Assembly: GCF_021647475.1 (NCBI RefSeq)
Contig: NZ_JAKIUR010000041.1
Span: 1-24,208 of the forward strand
Source of the DNA: Lutibacter sp.
Lineage (GTDB): Bacteria; Bacteroidota; Bacteroidia; Flavobacteriales; Flavobacteriaceae
Direction: 5' to 3'
DNA: 24,208 bases
The translations under genes and the position numbers were made by a program. Shown in pieces: positions 1-7,409 of this stretch. Below the pieces are notes generated by a model. That model searched no databases, was not told where the DNA came from, and saw nothing but the letters and a program-made list of their open reading frames with translations. Position 1 is the stretch's first letter; each line of letters begins with the position of its first letter.

Positions 1-125
1 TGCGTAGGCAGGAATGACAGACTTATTTAAAATTCGTAATGTCATTACAGCCACTTGAGAAAATTTTGGTCTCAATCCTCGAATTGACGTAACAGTAAGT
101 TTAAAGAGTCAAAATGGCACAACGA
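1..125. repeat. Partial copy of dispersed inverted-repeat element, cut by the window start
   Basis: These bases match the right-hand end of the element at 23475-23869 almost base for base, from the GCAGGAATGACAG motif through TTGGTCTCAATCCTCGAA to the terminal GCACAACG. The end, about 109-125, is a variant of the terminal repeat seen at 8691-8707. No ORF lies inside. The left part is outside the window. Confidence 0.8.
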
Positions 126-182
126 GTACATAATAATAAAAGACACTATCCTAAAAACTGTGTAAGTTTGTGAACTATTGCT

Positions 183-536
183 TTATTTATTTAGCCATTT
201 CCAAGCGTTATCCATATCATCAACATCAAAATATTTTTCTTTAAATTTAGTAAATAAATTATCAATTTCTACAAGTGTTTGCCAATGTTTTTTGTCAGCT
301 ACATAAGCTATTTTATTAATTTTATTCCAGTATTTTAAACCCACTTGAAATTCTTTAATTAATGCTCCTAAACTTTCTCTTTTAATGTTTATACAAATCA
401 TTAAATTTATTTCATCAAAATTTGAAAGTGTTGATTGAATTCCTTCATCAATCATAATAATTTCATCTTTAGTTACAAATTCATCTAATTCATACACTAA
501 AGTATTTGGGTTTAAGGATTTTATTTGATTTAACAT
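183..536 (-). CDS. SpoIIAA-like (STAS-fold) small protein
   Basis: 117-residue soluble protein with no signal peptide or membrane segment. The alternating strands and helices, the middle segment resembling KIAYVADKKHW and the end resembling DDMDNAWKWL look like the SpoIIAA-like/DUF3478 family, a STAS-related fold that often serves as a lipid- or protein-binding module. I infer this from the pattern and cannot confirm it without a profile search. It lies 9 bp downstream of the 250-residue gene at 546-1298 on the same strand, so the two are probably co-transcribed. Codon use is extremely AT-rich, as in its partner and more than in the housekeeping genes of the window. The substrate or partner is unknown. 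Confidence 0.6.
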   Translation of the reverse strand: MLNQIKSLNPNTLVYELDEFVTKDEIIMIDEGIQSTLSNFDEINLMICINIKRESLGALIKEFQVGLKYWNKINKIAYVADKKHWQTLVEIDNLFTKFKEKYFDVDDMDNAWKWLNK

Positions 537-545
537 AATTTATTT

Positions 546-1298
546 TTATTTATCGTTTTTATCATAAATATTCCAAGCACCTATAATTGGTACATATTCA
601 TCTGCAAAACCATAATCACTATAATAATAAAATACATCATTATCTGGAATATCAATTTTAAAATGAATGATATTATTTTTTTCTAATAAGTCTATAAGTT
701 CTTTAGATTGTACTTTATTTATTTCAAAAATATTTTCTAAAAATTTAATAATTTCTTTTCTTCCTGAGGTATATGTACCTATAACTTTTTTGCCAAATTT
801 AGCAAGCATTTTTTTAATAACATCATTTATATCATAACCTTTTGTTATTTCTTTACATAATTCGTTTCTAAGGTTTAATAATAAAACGGTTGTTTTTGCA
901 ACTATATTATTAATGTATTTCATTTGAAGTTCTAAAATGTTTTTTTTATCTATAAGTTTAGGCATTTCCAAACTCAAAAAATCAATTTCTTCACTACTTA
1001 AATCCGCTGTAGATTTATTGTGTAATCCTTCAAATATAGTTGTTAAACTTTTCACCCACTCATCTATATGTTTGTGTTCTTCTACAATACCTGTTGTTTT
1101 TAACTTTTTAGACTCAATTTTATGTTTATCAACTAAAGTTATTAAATAAATTATATTGTTTAAGTTATTTTTTATTTTAGATTGTTCTTCTTTTAGTTCG
1201 CTTAAAATAACTTCCAATGCTTTTATATCTTTTTCTTTATGATAAAAAATTACTTTTTGGTCTTTTATATTTATTATTTTTTTTATGTATGAATTCAT
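546..1298 (-). CDS. Hypothetical helical/coiled-coil protein
   Basis: I do not recognise this 250-residue protein. It has no signal peptide or membrane segment. Residues about 20-160 are rich in K, E, L and I and are probably long helices, perhaps coiled coil. Residues about 185-215 (EIIKFLENIF..ELIDLLEKNNII) look like a helix-turn-helix or winged-helix-like segment. The end is aromatic (FYYYSDYGF...IGAWNIYD). It is the first gene of a two-gene unit with the SpoIIAA-like gene, 9 bp apart. The unit is fenced by a strong terminator upstream (1328-1372) and a dispersed repeat downstream. I found no consensus promoter between that terminator and the start, so expression may depend on read-through or on a non-consensus promoter. 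Confidence 0.65.
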   Translation of the reverse strand: MNSYIKKIINIKDQKVIFYHKEKDIKALEVILSELKEEQSKIKNNLNNIIYLITLVDKHKIESKKLKTTGIVEEHKHIDEWVKSLTTIFEGLHNKSTADLSSEEIDFLSLEMPKLIDKKNILELQMKYINNIVAKTTVLLLNLRNELCKEITKGYDINDVIKKMLAKFGKKVIGTYTSGRKEIIKFLENIFEINKVQSKELIDLLEKNNIIHFKIDIPDNDVFYYYSDYGFADEYVPIIGAWNIYDKNDK

Positions 1299-1327
1299 TG
1301 CAGTTAATTTAGAAATTATTTTTTATT

Positions 1328-1372
1328 AAATTAAGAAAAAACGATGAATATTTCATCGTTTTTTCTTAATTT
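1328..1372. terminator. Bidirectional intrinsic terminator, 21-bp perfect stem
   Basis: Perfect inverted repeat with arms 1328-1348 and 1352-1372 and a 3-nt loop. The core is ACGATGA/TCATCGT flanked by runs of A and T, so it can act on both strands. It follows the stop of the PepSY-like gene (1387-1923, -) and separates the stress operon from the unknown unit at 183-1298. Confidence 0.85.
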
Positions 1373-1386
1373 GCATACTATTTTAG

Positions 1387-1923
1387 TTATAATAGTTCTT
1401 TATGAACTTTTAAAATATTACCATTGGCATCAAAATAAACTTTTTTCATTACTTTTCCTTTTTGGATGTTAAGTTTATACCTATCTATTTTCTTTTCACC
1501 TTTATAATTAATCATTTTATAATGATCTTTCGTAATATCCCATCCAGGAAATTCTTTTGCTACGGCTTCTTCAACGGAAACTGGTAATACTACATTTTTG
1601 CCGTGTTCTACAGTGCTTATTAATACTCCTTCTTTATTGTATGTTGCTATAAGTATTTGATTTTTACCTTTTAATGTAACTTGATAAGTGTTATAATCGC
1701 TATTAGATTTAATACTTCTATCAACAATAACATCATCTTCAATATAATCTAAAGGTACTGCATAAAATTCTTCAACTGCTAAACCCGGAAAATCTTGACT
1801 TACATTTTCAACTATAGCAACTGGCATTTCTTCTTTTTTTAGTTTTGCTTCAAATAGCACATCTTGAGCGTAGGATTGGTACATAAATCCTATTAAAAAT
1901 AGCCCTAAAATTGTTTTTTTCAT
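1387..1923 (-). CDS. Secreted PepSY-like protein
   Basis: 178 residues with a Sec signal peptide (MKKTILGLFLIGFMYQSYA, probable cut after residue 19, before QDV). The mature part holds two similar segments, VENVSQDFPGLAVEEFY and AVAKEFPGWDITKDHYKM, the second followed by YKLNIQKGKVMKKVYFDANGNILK. This FPG-centred pattern is that of the PepSY-like/beta-lactamase-inhibitor-like family (DUF2874), common as periplasmic proteins in Bacteroidota. The biochemical role is unknown. It is the last gene of the probable operon 3476 to 1387, 38 bp after the YfdX-like gene and directly before the terminator. I saw no promoter in the 38-bp gap. Confidence 0.75.
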   Translation of the reverse strand: MKKTILGLFLIGFMYQSYAQDVLFEAKLKKEEMPVAIVENVSQDFPGLAVEEFYAVPLDYIEDDVIVDRSIKSNSDYNTYQVTLKGKNQILIATYNKEGVLISTVEHGKNVVLPVSVEEAVAKEFPGWDITKDHYKMINYKGEKKIDRYKLNIQKGKVMKKVYFDANGNILKVHKELL

Positions 1924-1961
1924 CTTTTACTTAATTTAAAATTTATATAATTGTTTTTACT

Positions 1962-2906
1962 CTAAAATGTTTTTTCTTTAAAATTTTTCAATTTTGATTT
2001 AACTTTGGTAAACAAATCTTTTGAATCGGTTTTAGAACCTACTGACTTTTTAAGATTTTTAATTTCATTATCTAATTCTGTAAACACTTTATCTTGGTTG
2101 CCATAACCTAAAGCTTTAGCAAATTCTAATTGATATTTGGCATTGTCTAACAAATTAATTACAACTTTTTTATTTTGCGTTCTATCTTCTAAATATCTTT
2201 GTGCTGCTTCATTAAGCATTGCTTCTGCTTTTAAAATTGGTATTGGCAAAACTTCTTGTACGGTTACCAACTCATTTATTGTTGAAATTAATAATGATTT
2301 TGCTTCATCAAATTTATTTAAACCAATTAAATGTATTGCTTTATCTATTTCTTTAGGATAAATACCTACTGGAATGTTTACTATAGTAATATCCATTTCA
2401 CTTGACAAACCTGAAAGTAATTTTCTAGCTTCTTGTAAATGTCCTTTTTTTAATGCACTTTCTGCATCTTTGGTAATCTGTTTAACTGTATTAATATCTG
2501 ATATTAAATCATTGCTTCTTACGTTTATATCAACCGGTATTAAATCTAAATTTGGATATTTATTAGTTACTTTTTCTATTTGTGTTTTTACATTTTCAAG
2601 TTTATTTATTGCATCAACTGCATCATTTTTTGAAAGCAATTTTATTGCATTTTGAGTTTCTAAAATAGCTTGTGTTGCTTCATTAGTTATTTTTTCTTTG
2701 GTTTTCATAACTTTTTCTAATGCAGCTTTATTTTGATCTCTAATAATAATACTATCTTCAGTTTTATCAAGTGATGGTCTTTCTATTGCTACTTCGGGCT
2801 TACTAGATGTAGTATTTGATGTGTCTTTATTTTTTTGATTTTGACAAGACACAACTACAAAGAAAATTGAAGCCATTAAGAAAATGTTTTTTACTGAGTT
2901 TTTCAT
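1962..2906 (-). CDS. YfdX-family lipoprotein
   Basis: 314 residues with a lipoprotein signal peptide ending at Cys21 (FFVVVSC). A low-complexity linker of about 30 residues follows, then an all-helical domain with hallmarks of the YfdX family: ALKKGHLQEARKLLSGLSSEMDI, VNIPVGIYPKEI..AIHLIGLNKFDEAKSLL, and the VLPIPILKAEAML segment. In E. coli, YfdX is a periplasmic protein of an EvgA-controlled acid-response cluster. Its activity is not well defined. Here it is the middle gene of a three-gene cluster with a YflT/DUF1269-like and a PepSY-like gene, which supports an envelope or stress role (inference). The C-terminus is lysine-rich. Confidence 0.8.
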   Translation of the reverse strand: MKNSVKNIFLMASIFFVVVSCQNQKNKDTSNTTSSKPEVAIERPSLDKTEDSIIIRDQNKAALEKVMKTKEKITNEATQAILETQNAIKLLSKNDAVDAINKLENVKTQIEKVTNKYPNLDLIPVDINVRSNDLISDINTVKQITKDAESALKKGHLQEARKLLSGLSSEMDITIVNIPVGIYPKEIDKAIHLIGLNKFDEAKSLLISTINELVTVQEVLPIPILKAEAMLNEAAQRYLEDRTQNKKVVINLLDNAKYQLEFAKALGYGNQDKVFTELDNEIKNLKKSVGSKTDSKDLFTKVKSKLKNFKEKTF

Positions 2907-2963
2907 TTTATTTGGTTTTAATTGTTAATAATTTTTTTTTATGATGAATATGTAATTCTTTTA

Positions 2964-3476
2964 TTAATGATGAATACTTATTTCTAATTTAGGTAACACG
3001 TTTGCAAAAATATCTTTTGCTTTTTCAACTTCTTCAGCAGTACCATGAGCTAGAACTAAATATTTATCTGCTTTTAAATCCGATTCATATTTTAGAACGC
3101 TATTTTTAGGTACTCCTAAATTAAAGAGTGCTGCACCTAAAACAGATAATCCACCAACTACTACTGCTCCTTCAAGCCCTCCTACAAACGCTGCAACAAA
3201 TGGACCTGCCATTACTACGGGTCCTATTCCTGGAACTAGAAAAAATCCTGCACCAAAAATTAGTCCCCAAATTCCTCCCCAAAAGGCACCTGTTGCACCC
3301 CATTTTTTAACAGCATCACCTGTGTTATAATATCCTATTACATTATCTTCTTCATGATAATCTTTCCCTATAATAGAGAGTTTTTTCATGTCAAAGCCAG
3401 ACTTTTGTAATTCTTTTACAACTTGTTCAGCTTCTAAATGTGTGTTGCATACTGCAACTGTAAGTTGATTTTTCAT
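2964..3476 (-). CDS. General stress protein, YflT/DUF1269-like
   Basis: 170 residues. The N-terminus (LTVAVCNTHLEAEQVVKELQ..GFDMKKLSIIGKDYH) is the usual start of the general stress YflT-like/DUF1269 family: a ferredoxin-like half followed by a Gly-rich hydrophobic hairpin. The hairpin is about residues 60-118 (GATGAFWGGIWGLIFGAGFF...GGLSVLGAALF), probably membrane-inserted. A second short alpha/beta segment follows (YLVLAHGTAEEVEKAKDI). First gene of the probable stress operon. Its promoter region has a TAnnTTTG -7 box (3512-3519) without a good -33 box, and a long palindrome further upstream. The molecular function is unknown for the family. Confidence 0.75.
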   Translation of the reverse strand: MKNQLTVAVCNTHLEAEQVVKELQKSGFDMKKLSIIGKDYHEEDNVIGYYNTGDAVKKWGATGAFWGGIWGLIFGAGFFLVPGIGPVVMAGPFVAAFVGGLEGAVVVGGLSVLGAALFNLGVPKNSVLKYESDLKADKYLVLAHGTAEEVEKAKDIFANVLPKLEISIHH

Positions 3477-3511
3477 TATTATTTAATTAATAAATACTTA
3501 TAATTTTTATA

Positions 3512-3519
3512 CAAAGATA
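3512..3519 (-). promoter_or_regulatory. -7 box of the stress-operon promoter
   Basis: Reads TATCTTTG on the minus strand, an exact match to TAnnTTTG, 36 bp from the start codon at 3476. No TTG lies at the expected 17-23 bp spacing, which is typical of a promoter that needs an activator (inference). Confidence 0.5.
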
Positions 3520-3563
3520 TGTCTATAAACACCCTAAAGTCTACCACTAAAGTTGTAGAAATT

Positions 3564-3595
3564 TTTCATTTAACATAAAATTATGTTAAATGAAA
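3564..3595. promoter_or_regulatory. Long palindrome, candidate operator of the stress operon
   Basis: Perfect 15-bp arms (3564-3578 TTTCATTTAACATAA and 3581-3595) around a 2-bp centre. It lies between the Crp/Fnr-type gene and the stress operon. Its centre is about 71 bp upstream of the start point predicted from the -7 box at 3512-3519, a classical class I activator spacing. There is no U-run on either strand, so a terminator is less likely. The binding protein is not shown; the adjacent Crp/Fnr regulator is the obvious candidate. Confidence 0.5.
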
Positions 3596-3664
3596 TAGTA
3601 AAATTAAATTTGTAAAAAAATAGTAGTAGAAAACTACTTAATAAGGTGTAGTAATAAATAATAC

Positions 3665-4372
3665 TTATTTTTTGTAGACTTCATTTAGTAAAGCATCAAT
3701 ATTTATAATTTCAATATGATTCCGCTGTACAGCTATTACATCATCTTCTTTTAATTTTTGTAGATGCCTGTTTAAAACGTTCCTAGCACTGCCAATCATA
3801 TTTGCTAAATCAGTATGAGAAAGATTGTTTATAAGTTTTAATTGTGAGGAATGAAGATTGGTGTTTATATGTTTAACAAATAATTTCACTGTTCTGGACC
3901 AAGTGCTTAACAATGCTAAGTCCGTAGCATTTTCTTCATAAAAACGCATTTGGCTTCCTAAATATGGTAACAGTGTTTTATTAAATTCAGGATGCTTACT
4001 TATCCATTCTTTAGCTAGTTGCATGGGCACAACTAATGCTTCTACATCATCTAAAGCTTCTGTAAAAACATGATGTTCTTCAGAATCTAACAAGCAAATA
4101 ATATCAAAAATATTTCCTGCTTCTAATATTTCAATAATATACTCTTTGCCTGTAACACTATTAATTTGAAAAACTTTAATTCTACCACTAATAATAAAGT
4201 AGCATTTATTTTTGGTTAACTCACTGTTAAAAGGATAATCACCTTTTTTCCAAGTTTCTGCAGAAAACATTGGTAATATTTCTAATATTACCTCATCACT
4301 TAAATTAGAAAAATGCGGTGAGTTTTTAAAAAAATTATAATAATAATTAAATTTAACAGTGTCTTTTTTCAT
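3665..4372 (-). CDS. Crp/Fnr-family transcriptional regulator
   Basis: 235 residues. The N-terminal cyclic-nucleotide-binding-type beta roll is about residues 25-140 (AETWKKGDYPFN...CYFIISGRIKVFQ...GKEYIIEILEAGNIFD). A long dimer helix follows, then a Crp-type winged HTH at about 183-225 (LSHTDLANMIGSARNVLNRHLQKL). It lacks the N-terminal cysteine cluster of Fnr, so it is unlikely to be an Fe-S sensor. In the recognition helix the arginines equivalent to Crp Arg180 and Arg185 seem present, but the glutamate position is Asn, so DNA specificity should differ from Crp. It is divergent from the gene at 4513 and upstream of, and co-directional with, the stress operon. A minus-strand TAATTTTG box lies at 4421-4428. 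The effector is unknown. Confidence 0.9.
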   Translation of the reverse strand: MKKDTVKFNYYYNFFKNSPHFSNLSDEVILEILPMFSAETWKKGDYPFNSELTKNKCYFIISGRIKVFQINSVTGKEYIIEILEAGNIFDIICLLDSEEHHVFTEALDDVEALVVPMQLAKEWISKHPEFNKTLLPYLGSQMRFYEENATDLALLSTWSRTVKLFVKHINTNLHSSQLKLINNLSHTDLANMIGSARNVLNRHLQKLKEDDVIAVQRNHIEIINIDALLNEVYKK

Positions 4373-4420
4373 ACATAAATATTTTAAGAATAAAAGTAAC
4401 TAAAAAATACTAAAACTAAT

Positions 4421-4428
4421 CAAAATTA
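4421..4428 (-). promoter_or_regulatory. -7 box for the Crp/Fnr regulator gene
   Basis: TAATTTTG on the minus strand fits TAnnTTTG. A TTTG lies 16 bp further upstream (4445-4448), one base short of the usual spacing range. It sits 49 bp before the start codon at 4372. Confidence 0.4.
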
Positions 4429-4488
4429 TTTTTTTTAAAATCATCAAATATTCTGCCAAAAGTCATTCAATATTAAATATAATAGTTT

Positions 4489-4496
4489 TAATTTTG
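4489..4496 (+). promoter_or_regulatory. -7 box for the gene at 4513
   Basis: TAATTTTG, 17 bp before the start codon. No TTG at the right distance upstream was found, so this is a weak call. The transcript would be nearly leaderless. Confidence 0.3.
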
Positions 4497-4512
4497 CTTT
4501 TTTAAATTTCAG

Positions 4513-4941
4513 ATGATGATGTTGCAGAATAACTTTTATAAAATTTTAGAAAAAGAGAATCTTATTGTTGAATTTTTTTCTGGAATTGTAACTATTGATT
4601 CTATTATAAAATTTAAACAAAATTTGATACAAGACCCAAAATTTTCTTTGGACTACCATTATTATATTTGTTTTAAAAATGTAACTTTTGATATAGAAAA
4701 GCAAGAAATTTCAAAATATATAGATTTTTCAAACAAATATCTTCAACCTAACAAGCACAGAAAAGTTGCCATAATTACAGATACACCAAACCAAGTAGCT
4801 TTAACTACGTTATTTAAAATGCAATCGGAACATCCATTACAAAAAGTAGAGATTTTTTCTACAACAAAAAGTGCGTTGCATTGGTTAGGTAAAGACGCCA
4901 CAATTTTTAATAAATTTAATTTTAATAAAAAGTGTATTTAA
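4513..4941 (+). CDS. Small conserved protein, probable SpoIIAA/STAS-like fold
   Basis: 142 residues, soluble, no signal peptide. The start has three in-frame ATG codons (MMMLQNNF), so the exact first residue is uncertain. The pattern (IVEFFSGIVTIDSIIKFKQNL, HRKVAIITDTPNQVALTTLF, VEIFSTTKSALHWLGKD) resembles small STAS/SpoIIAA-like proteins frequent in Bacteroidota. The layout echoes the 117-residue protein at 183-536, although I see little direct identity. Divergently transcribed from the Crp/Fnr regulator, so the two may share control. Function unknown. Confidence 0.65.
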   Translation: MMMLQNNFYKILEKENLIVEFFSGIVTIDSIIKFKQNLIQDPKFSLDYHYYICFKNVTFDIEKQEISKYIDFSNKYLQPNKHRKVAIITDTPNQVALTTLFKMQSEHPLQKVEIFSTTKSALHWLGKDATIFNKFNFNKKCI

Positions 4942-4947
4942 ACTAAT

Positions 4948-4977
4948 TTATACCCGTCAAATTTTCACTAAATTTGA
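4948..4977 (+). promoter_or_regulatory. Promoter of the 5'-nucleotidase gene
   Basis: TAAATTTG (4970-4977) with TTTA (4948-4951) 18 bp upstream. It lies 16 bp before the ATG at 4994, giving a very short leader. Confidence 0.45.
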
Positions 4978-4993
4978 ATCTAAATTAGGTGTA

Positions 4994-6424
4994 ATGAAAT
5001 ATCTTCAAAAATTTTTAATATTTAGTCTTCTTATATTCCTTAGCTCAAGTTGTTCAACCAACAATAACGAACCATCTCCTACTCCACAAAATAACACAAA
5101 AGAATTAACTATTTTTCATATTAATGACCCTCACGGAAGTATTGATAATTTTGCAAAAATCAAATATATTGTTGACCGAGAAAAAGAAAAAAATACAGTA
5201 TTTTTAGTTTGTGCTGGCGATATTTTTTCTGGTAATCCTGTGGTTGATAATTATGATCCAAAAGGATATCCAATGATTGATTTAATGAATAAAGTTGGAT
5301 TTGATATTTCTGAAATTGGTAATCACGAATTTGATTATGGTGAAAGCATTTTAAAAGATAGATTTAATCAATCTCAATTTAGCTGGATTTGTGCAAATGT
5401 AAATATGAATGCAACAGGAATTCCTCAACCAAAAGCATATCAAACTATTACAAAAGATAATATTAAAGTTACTTTTTTAGGATTGTTGGAAACTAATGGA
5501 AAAAAAGGAGCTGTTATTCCATCCACACATCCTTGGAGAGTTAAAGATTTAACTTTTCAAAAATATACCGATGTTATCGGAAATTATGCTCAAGTAAAAG
5601 AAAGTGAAAATTCCGATTTATATATCGCACTAACCCATTTAGGAATAAATACGGATAAAAGTATCGCCAATAATTATCCTTATTTTGATATAATCATCGG
5701 TGGACATTCGCATTCAAAAGTAAATACTACAGTCAACAATATTCCCATATTTCAAGCAGGTTCCTATTTAAATTATTTAGGGAAAATTAAACTCACTTTA
5801 AAAGATAAACAAATTGAAAGTTTAACTTATGATTTAATAGATTTAAATAACTATCCCAATCAAAATTCTACCATTAAAGATGTTATAAATAACTATGATG
5901 CTATGGCAAATTTAGATGAAGTTATTGGGTATTCATCTGCGTACCATAATAGTCAACAAGTAGGTTATTTTTATACTGATGTACTAAAAAATGAAATGAA
6001 TGTTGACGTTACATTCCAAAATACTGGAGGTATTAGAAGTAGCTTAAATGAAGGTGATATTACCAAACGTGAAATTTTTGAAATTGATCCTTTTAATAAT
6101 GGAAGCGTAACTTATTCAATGACCGTTAGTGAAATAAAAAACTTTTTAAAAAGAAGTAAAATTGCTGTTTACTACGCCGGAGTTAAAATAGAAGAAGTTA
6201 ATAATGAAGTAGTTATCAAAAATTTAAGTAATGATATCCTCAGTGACAATACCACATTAACTATTGGATTAAACGATTATATTCCTGCAGTTTACGATAC
6301 TTATTTTACACAAACACCTACGTATAAACCCTACACAACAGCAGAAGGAATTATTGATTATTTAGAAAACAATGCAACTCCAATAAATTATACTTCATAT
6401 AATAATTATTTCAAATTTGAGTAA
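4994..6424 (+). CDS. 5'-nucleotidase/UshA-family metallophosphoesterase lipoprotein
   Basis: 476 residues. A lipoprotein signal peptide ends at Cys20 (IFLSSSC). The N-terminal metallophosphoesterase domain has the five expected metal-site motifs: FHINDPHG (Asp45, His47), AGDIFSG (Asp76), GNHEFDYG (Asn110, His111), THLG (His215) and GGHSHSK (His238, His240). A C-terminal 5'-nucleotidase domain begins near residue 300 and has the QNTGGIRSSL and EIDPFNNGSV segments that bind the nucleotide base in the family. The family hydrolyses nucleoside 5'-phosphates or cyclic nucleotides outside the cytoplasm for phosphate and nucleoside salvage. The exact substrate is not predictable here. It is convergent with purC, with the two stop codons only 8 bp apart. 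Confidence 0.92.
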   Translation: MKYLQKFLIFSLLIFLSSSCSTNNNEPSPTPQNNTKELTIFHINDPHGSIDNFAKIKYIVDREKEKNTVFLVCAGDIFSGNPVVDNYDPKGYPMIDLMNKVGFDISEIGNHEFDYGESILKDRFNQSQFSWICANVNMNATGIPQPKAYQTITKDNIKVTFLGLLETNGKKGAVIPSTHPWRVKDLTFQKYTDVIGNYAQVKESENSDLYIALTHLGINTDKSIANNYPYFDIIIGGHSHSKVNTTVNNIPIFQAGSYLNYLGKIKLTLKDKQIESLTYDLIDLNNYPNQNSTIKDVINNYDAMANLDEVIGYSSAYHNSQQVGYFYTDVLKNEMNVDVTFQNTGGIRSSLNEGDITKREIFEIDPFNNGSVTYSMTVSEIKNFLKRSKIAVYYAGVKIEEVNNEVVIKNLSNDILSDNTTLTIGLNDYIPAVYDTYFTQTPTYKPYTTAEGIIDYLENNATPINYTSYNNYFKFE

Positions 6425-6432
6425 AAACTATG

Positions 6433-7380
6433 CTATTTATTTAAATAATTTAGAACATTTTTTTCAATTCGTTCCATAATATTACTAACATCTGATTTTA
6501 CGAATTTCTCGCCAGTAATATTTTCGTATAATTCAATATATCTTTCTGAAATTTCATTGATTTTTTCTGTAGTCATTTCCGGAACTTGTTGTCCTTCTTT
6601 TCCTTGAAAACCATTTTCAATTAACCATTGACGAACAAACTCTTTAGAAAGTTGTTTTTGAGCTTCACCTTTATCTTGTCTTTCTTGATAACCTTCAGTA
6701 TAAAAATAACGAGAAGAATCTGGTGTATGAATTTCATCAATCAACACAATTTTACCATCTTTAGTTTTTCCAAATTCATATTTAGTATCTACTAAAATCA
6801 GTCCTCTTTTTGCAGCTATTTCAGTTCCTCTTTTAAATAACTCTTGAGTATATTTTTCTAATAATTCATATTCATCTTTATCAACAATTCCTTTTGAAAT
6901 AATTTCTTCTCTGGTTATATCTTCATCGTGGTCTCCGTCATCTGCTTTTGTAGAAGGCGTAATAATTGGAGCAGGAAATTTATCATTTTCCTTCATTCCT
7001 TCAGGCATTTCTACTCCACACAACAATCGTTTTCCAACTTTATATTCACGTGCTGCATGACCTGATAAATAGCCTCTAATTACCATTTCAACCTTAAAAG
7101 GTGTACAATAATGACCAACGGTAACATTTGGGTCGGGTGTTGCCAACATCCAATTTTCAACAATATCTGCTGTTGATTTTAACATTTTTGATGCAATCTG
7201 ATTTAAAATTTGGCCTTTAAATGGAATTTGCTTTGGCAAAACCACATCAAAAGCCGAAATTCTATCAGTGGCAATCATTACCAACAATTCATCATTTATA
7301 TTGTAAACTTCTCTTACTTTTCCTTTATAAACATTTTTTTGTTTTGGAAAATTAAAGGTGGTGTTATTAATAGTACTCAT
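6433..7380 (-). CDS. purC: Phosphoribosylaminoimidazole-succinocarboxamide synthase
   Basis: 315 residues. SAICAR synthase joins aspartate to CAIR with ATP in de novo purine synthesis, in the cytoplasm. Recognised by YKGKVREVY near residue 18, TDRISAFD, IPFKGQILNQI, IRGYLSGHAAREYK and LVDTKYEFG. The length fits the longer form, about 300 residues, common in Bacteroidota rather than the roughly 240-residue E. coli form. It lies 29 bp downstream of phoH on the same strand and is probably co-transcribed with it. No frameshift or missing motif seen. Confidence 0.97.
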   Translation of the reverse strand: MSTINNTTFNFPKQKNVYKGKVREVYNINDELLVMIATDRISAFDVVLPKQIPFKGQILNQIASKMLKSTADIVENWMLATPDPNVTVGHYCTPFKVEMVIRGYLSGHAAREYKVGKRLLCGVEMPEGMKENDKFPAPIITPSTKADDGDHDEDITREEIISKGIVDKDEYELLEKYTQELFKRGTEIAAKRGLILVDTKYEFGKTKDGKIVLIDEIHTPDSSRYFYTEGYQERQDKGEAQKQLSKEFVRQWLIENGFQGKEGQQVPEMTTEKINEISERYIELYENITGEKFVKSDVSNIMERIEKNVLNYLNK

Positions 7381-7409
7381 GTTTAGTTTAGTTTAGTTGT
7401 TTTTATTAT

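Noticed and set aside
937..1149. Plus-strand ORF opposite the 250-residue gene, and similar ORFs at 2137-2655, 3128-3310, 10338-10526, 15237-15787 and 20126-20406
   Set aside because: They lie antisense or out of frame within better supported genes and show no family features.
6422..6452. TTATTTAAATAA palindrome between the nucleotidase and purC as a shared terminator
   Set aside because: It is only an AT palindrome of 12 bp without a GC stem and lies inside the purC coding end.
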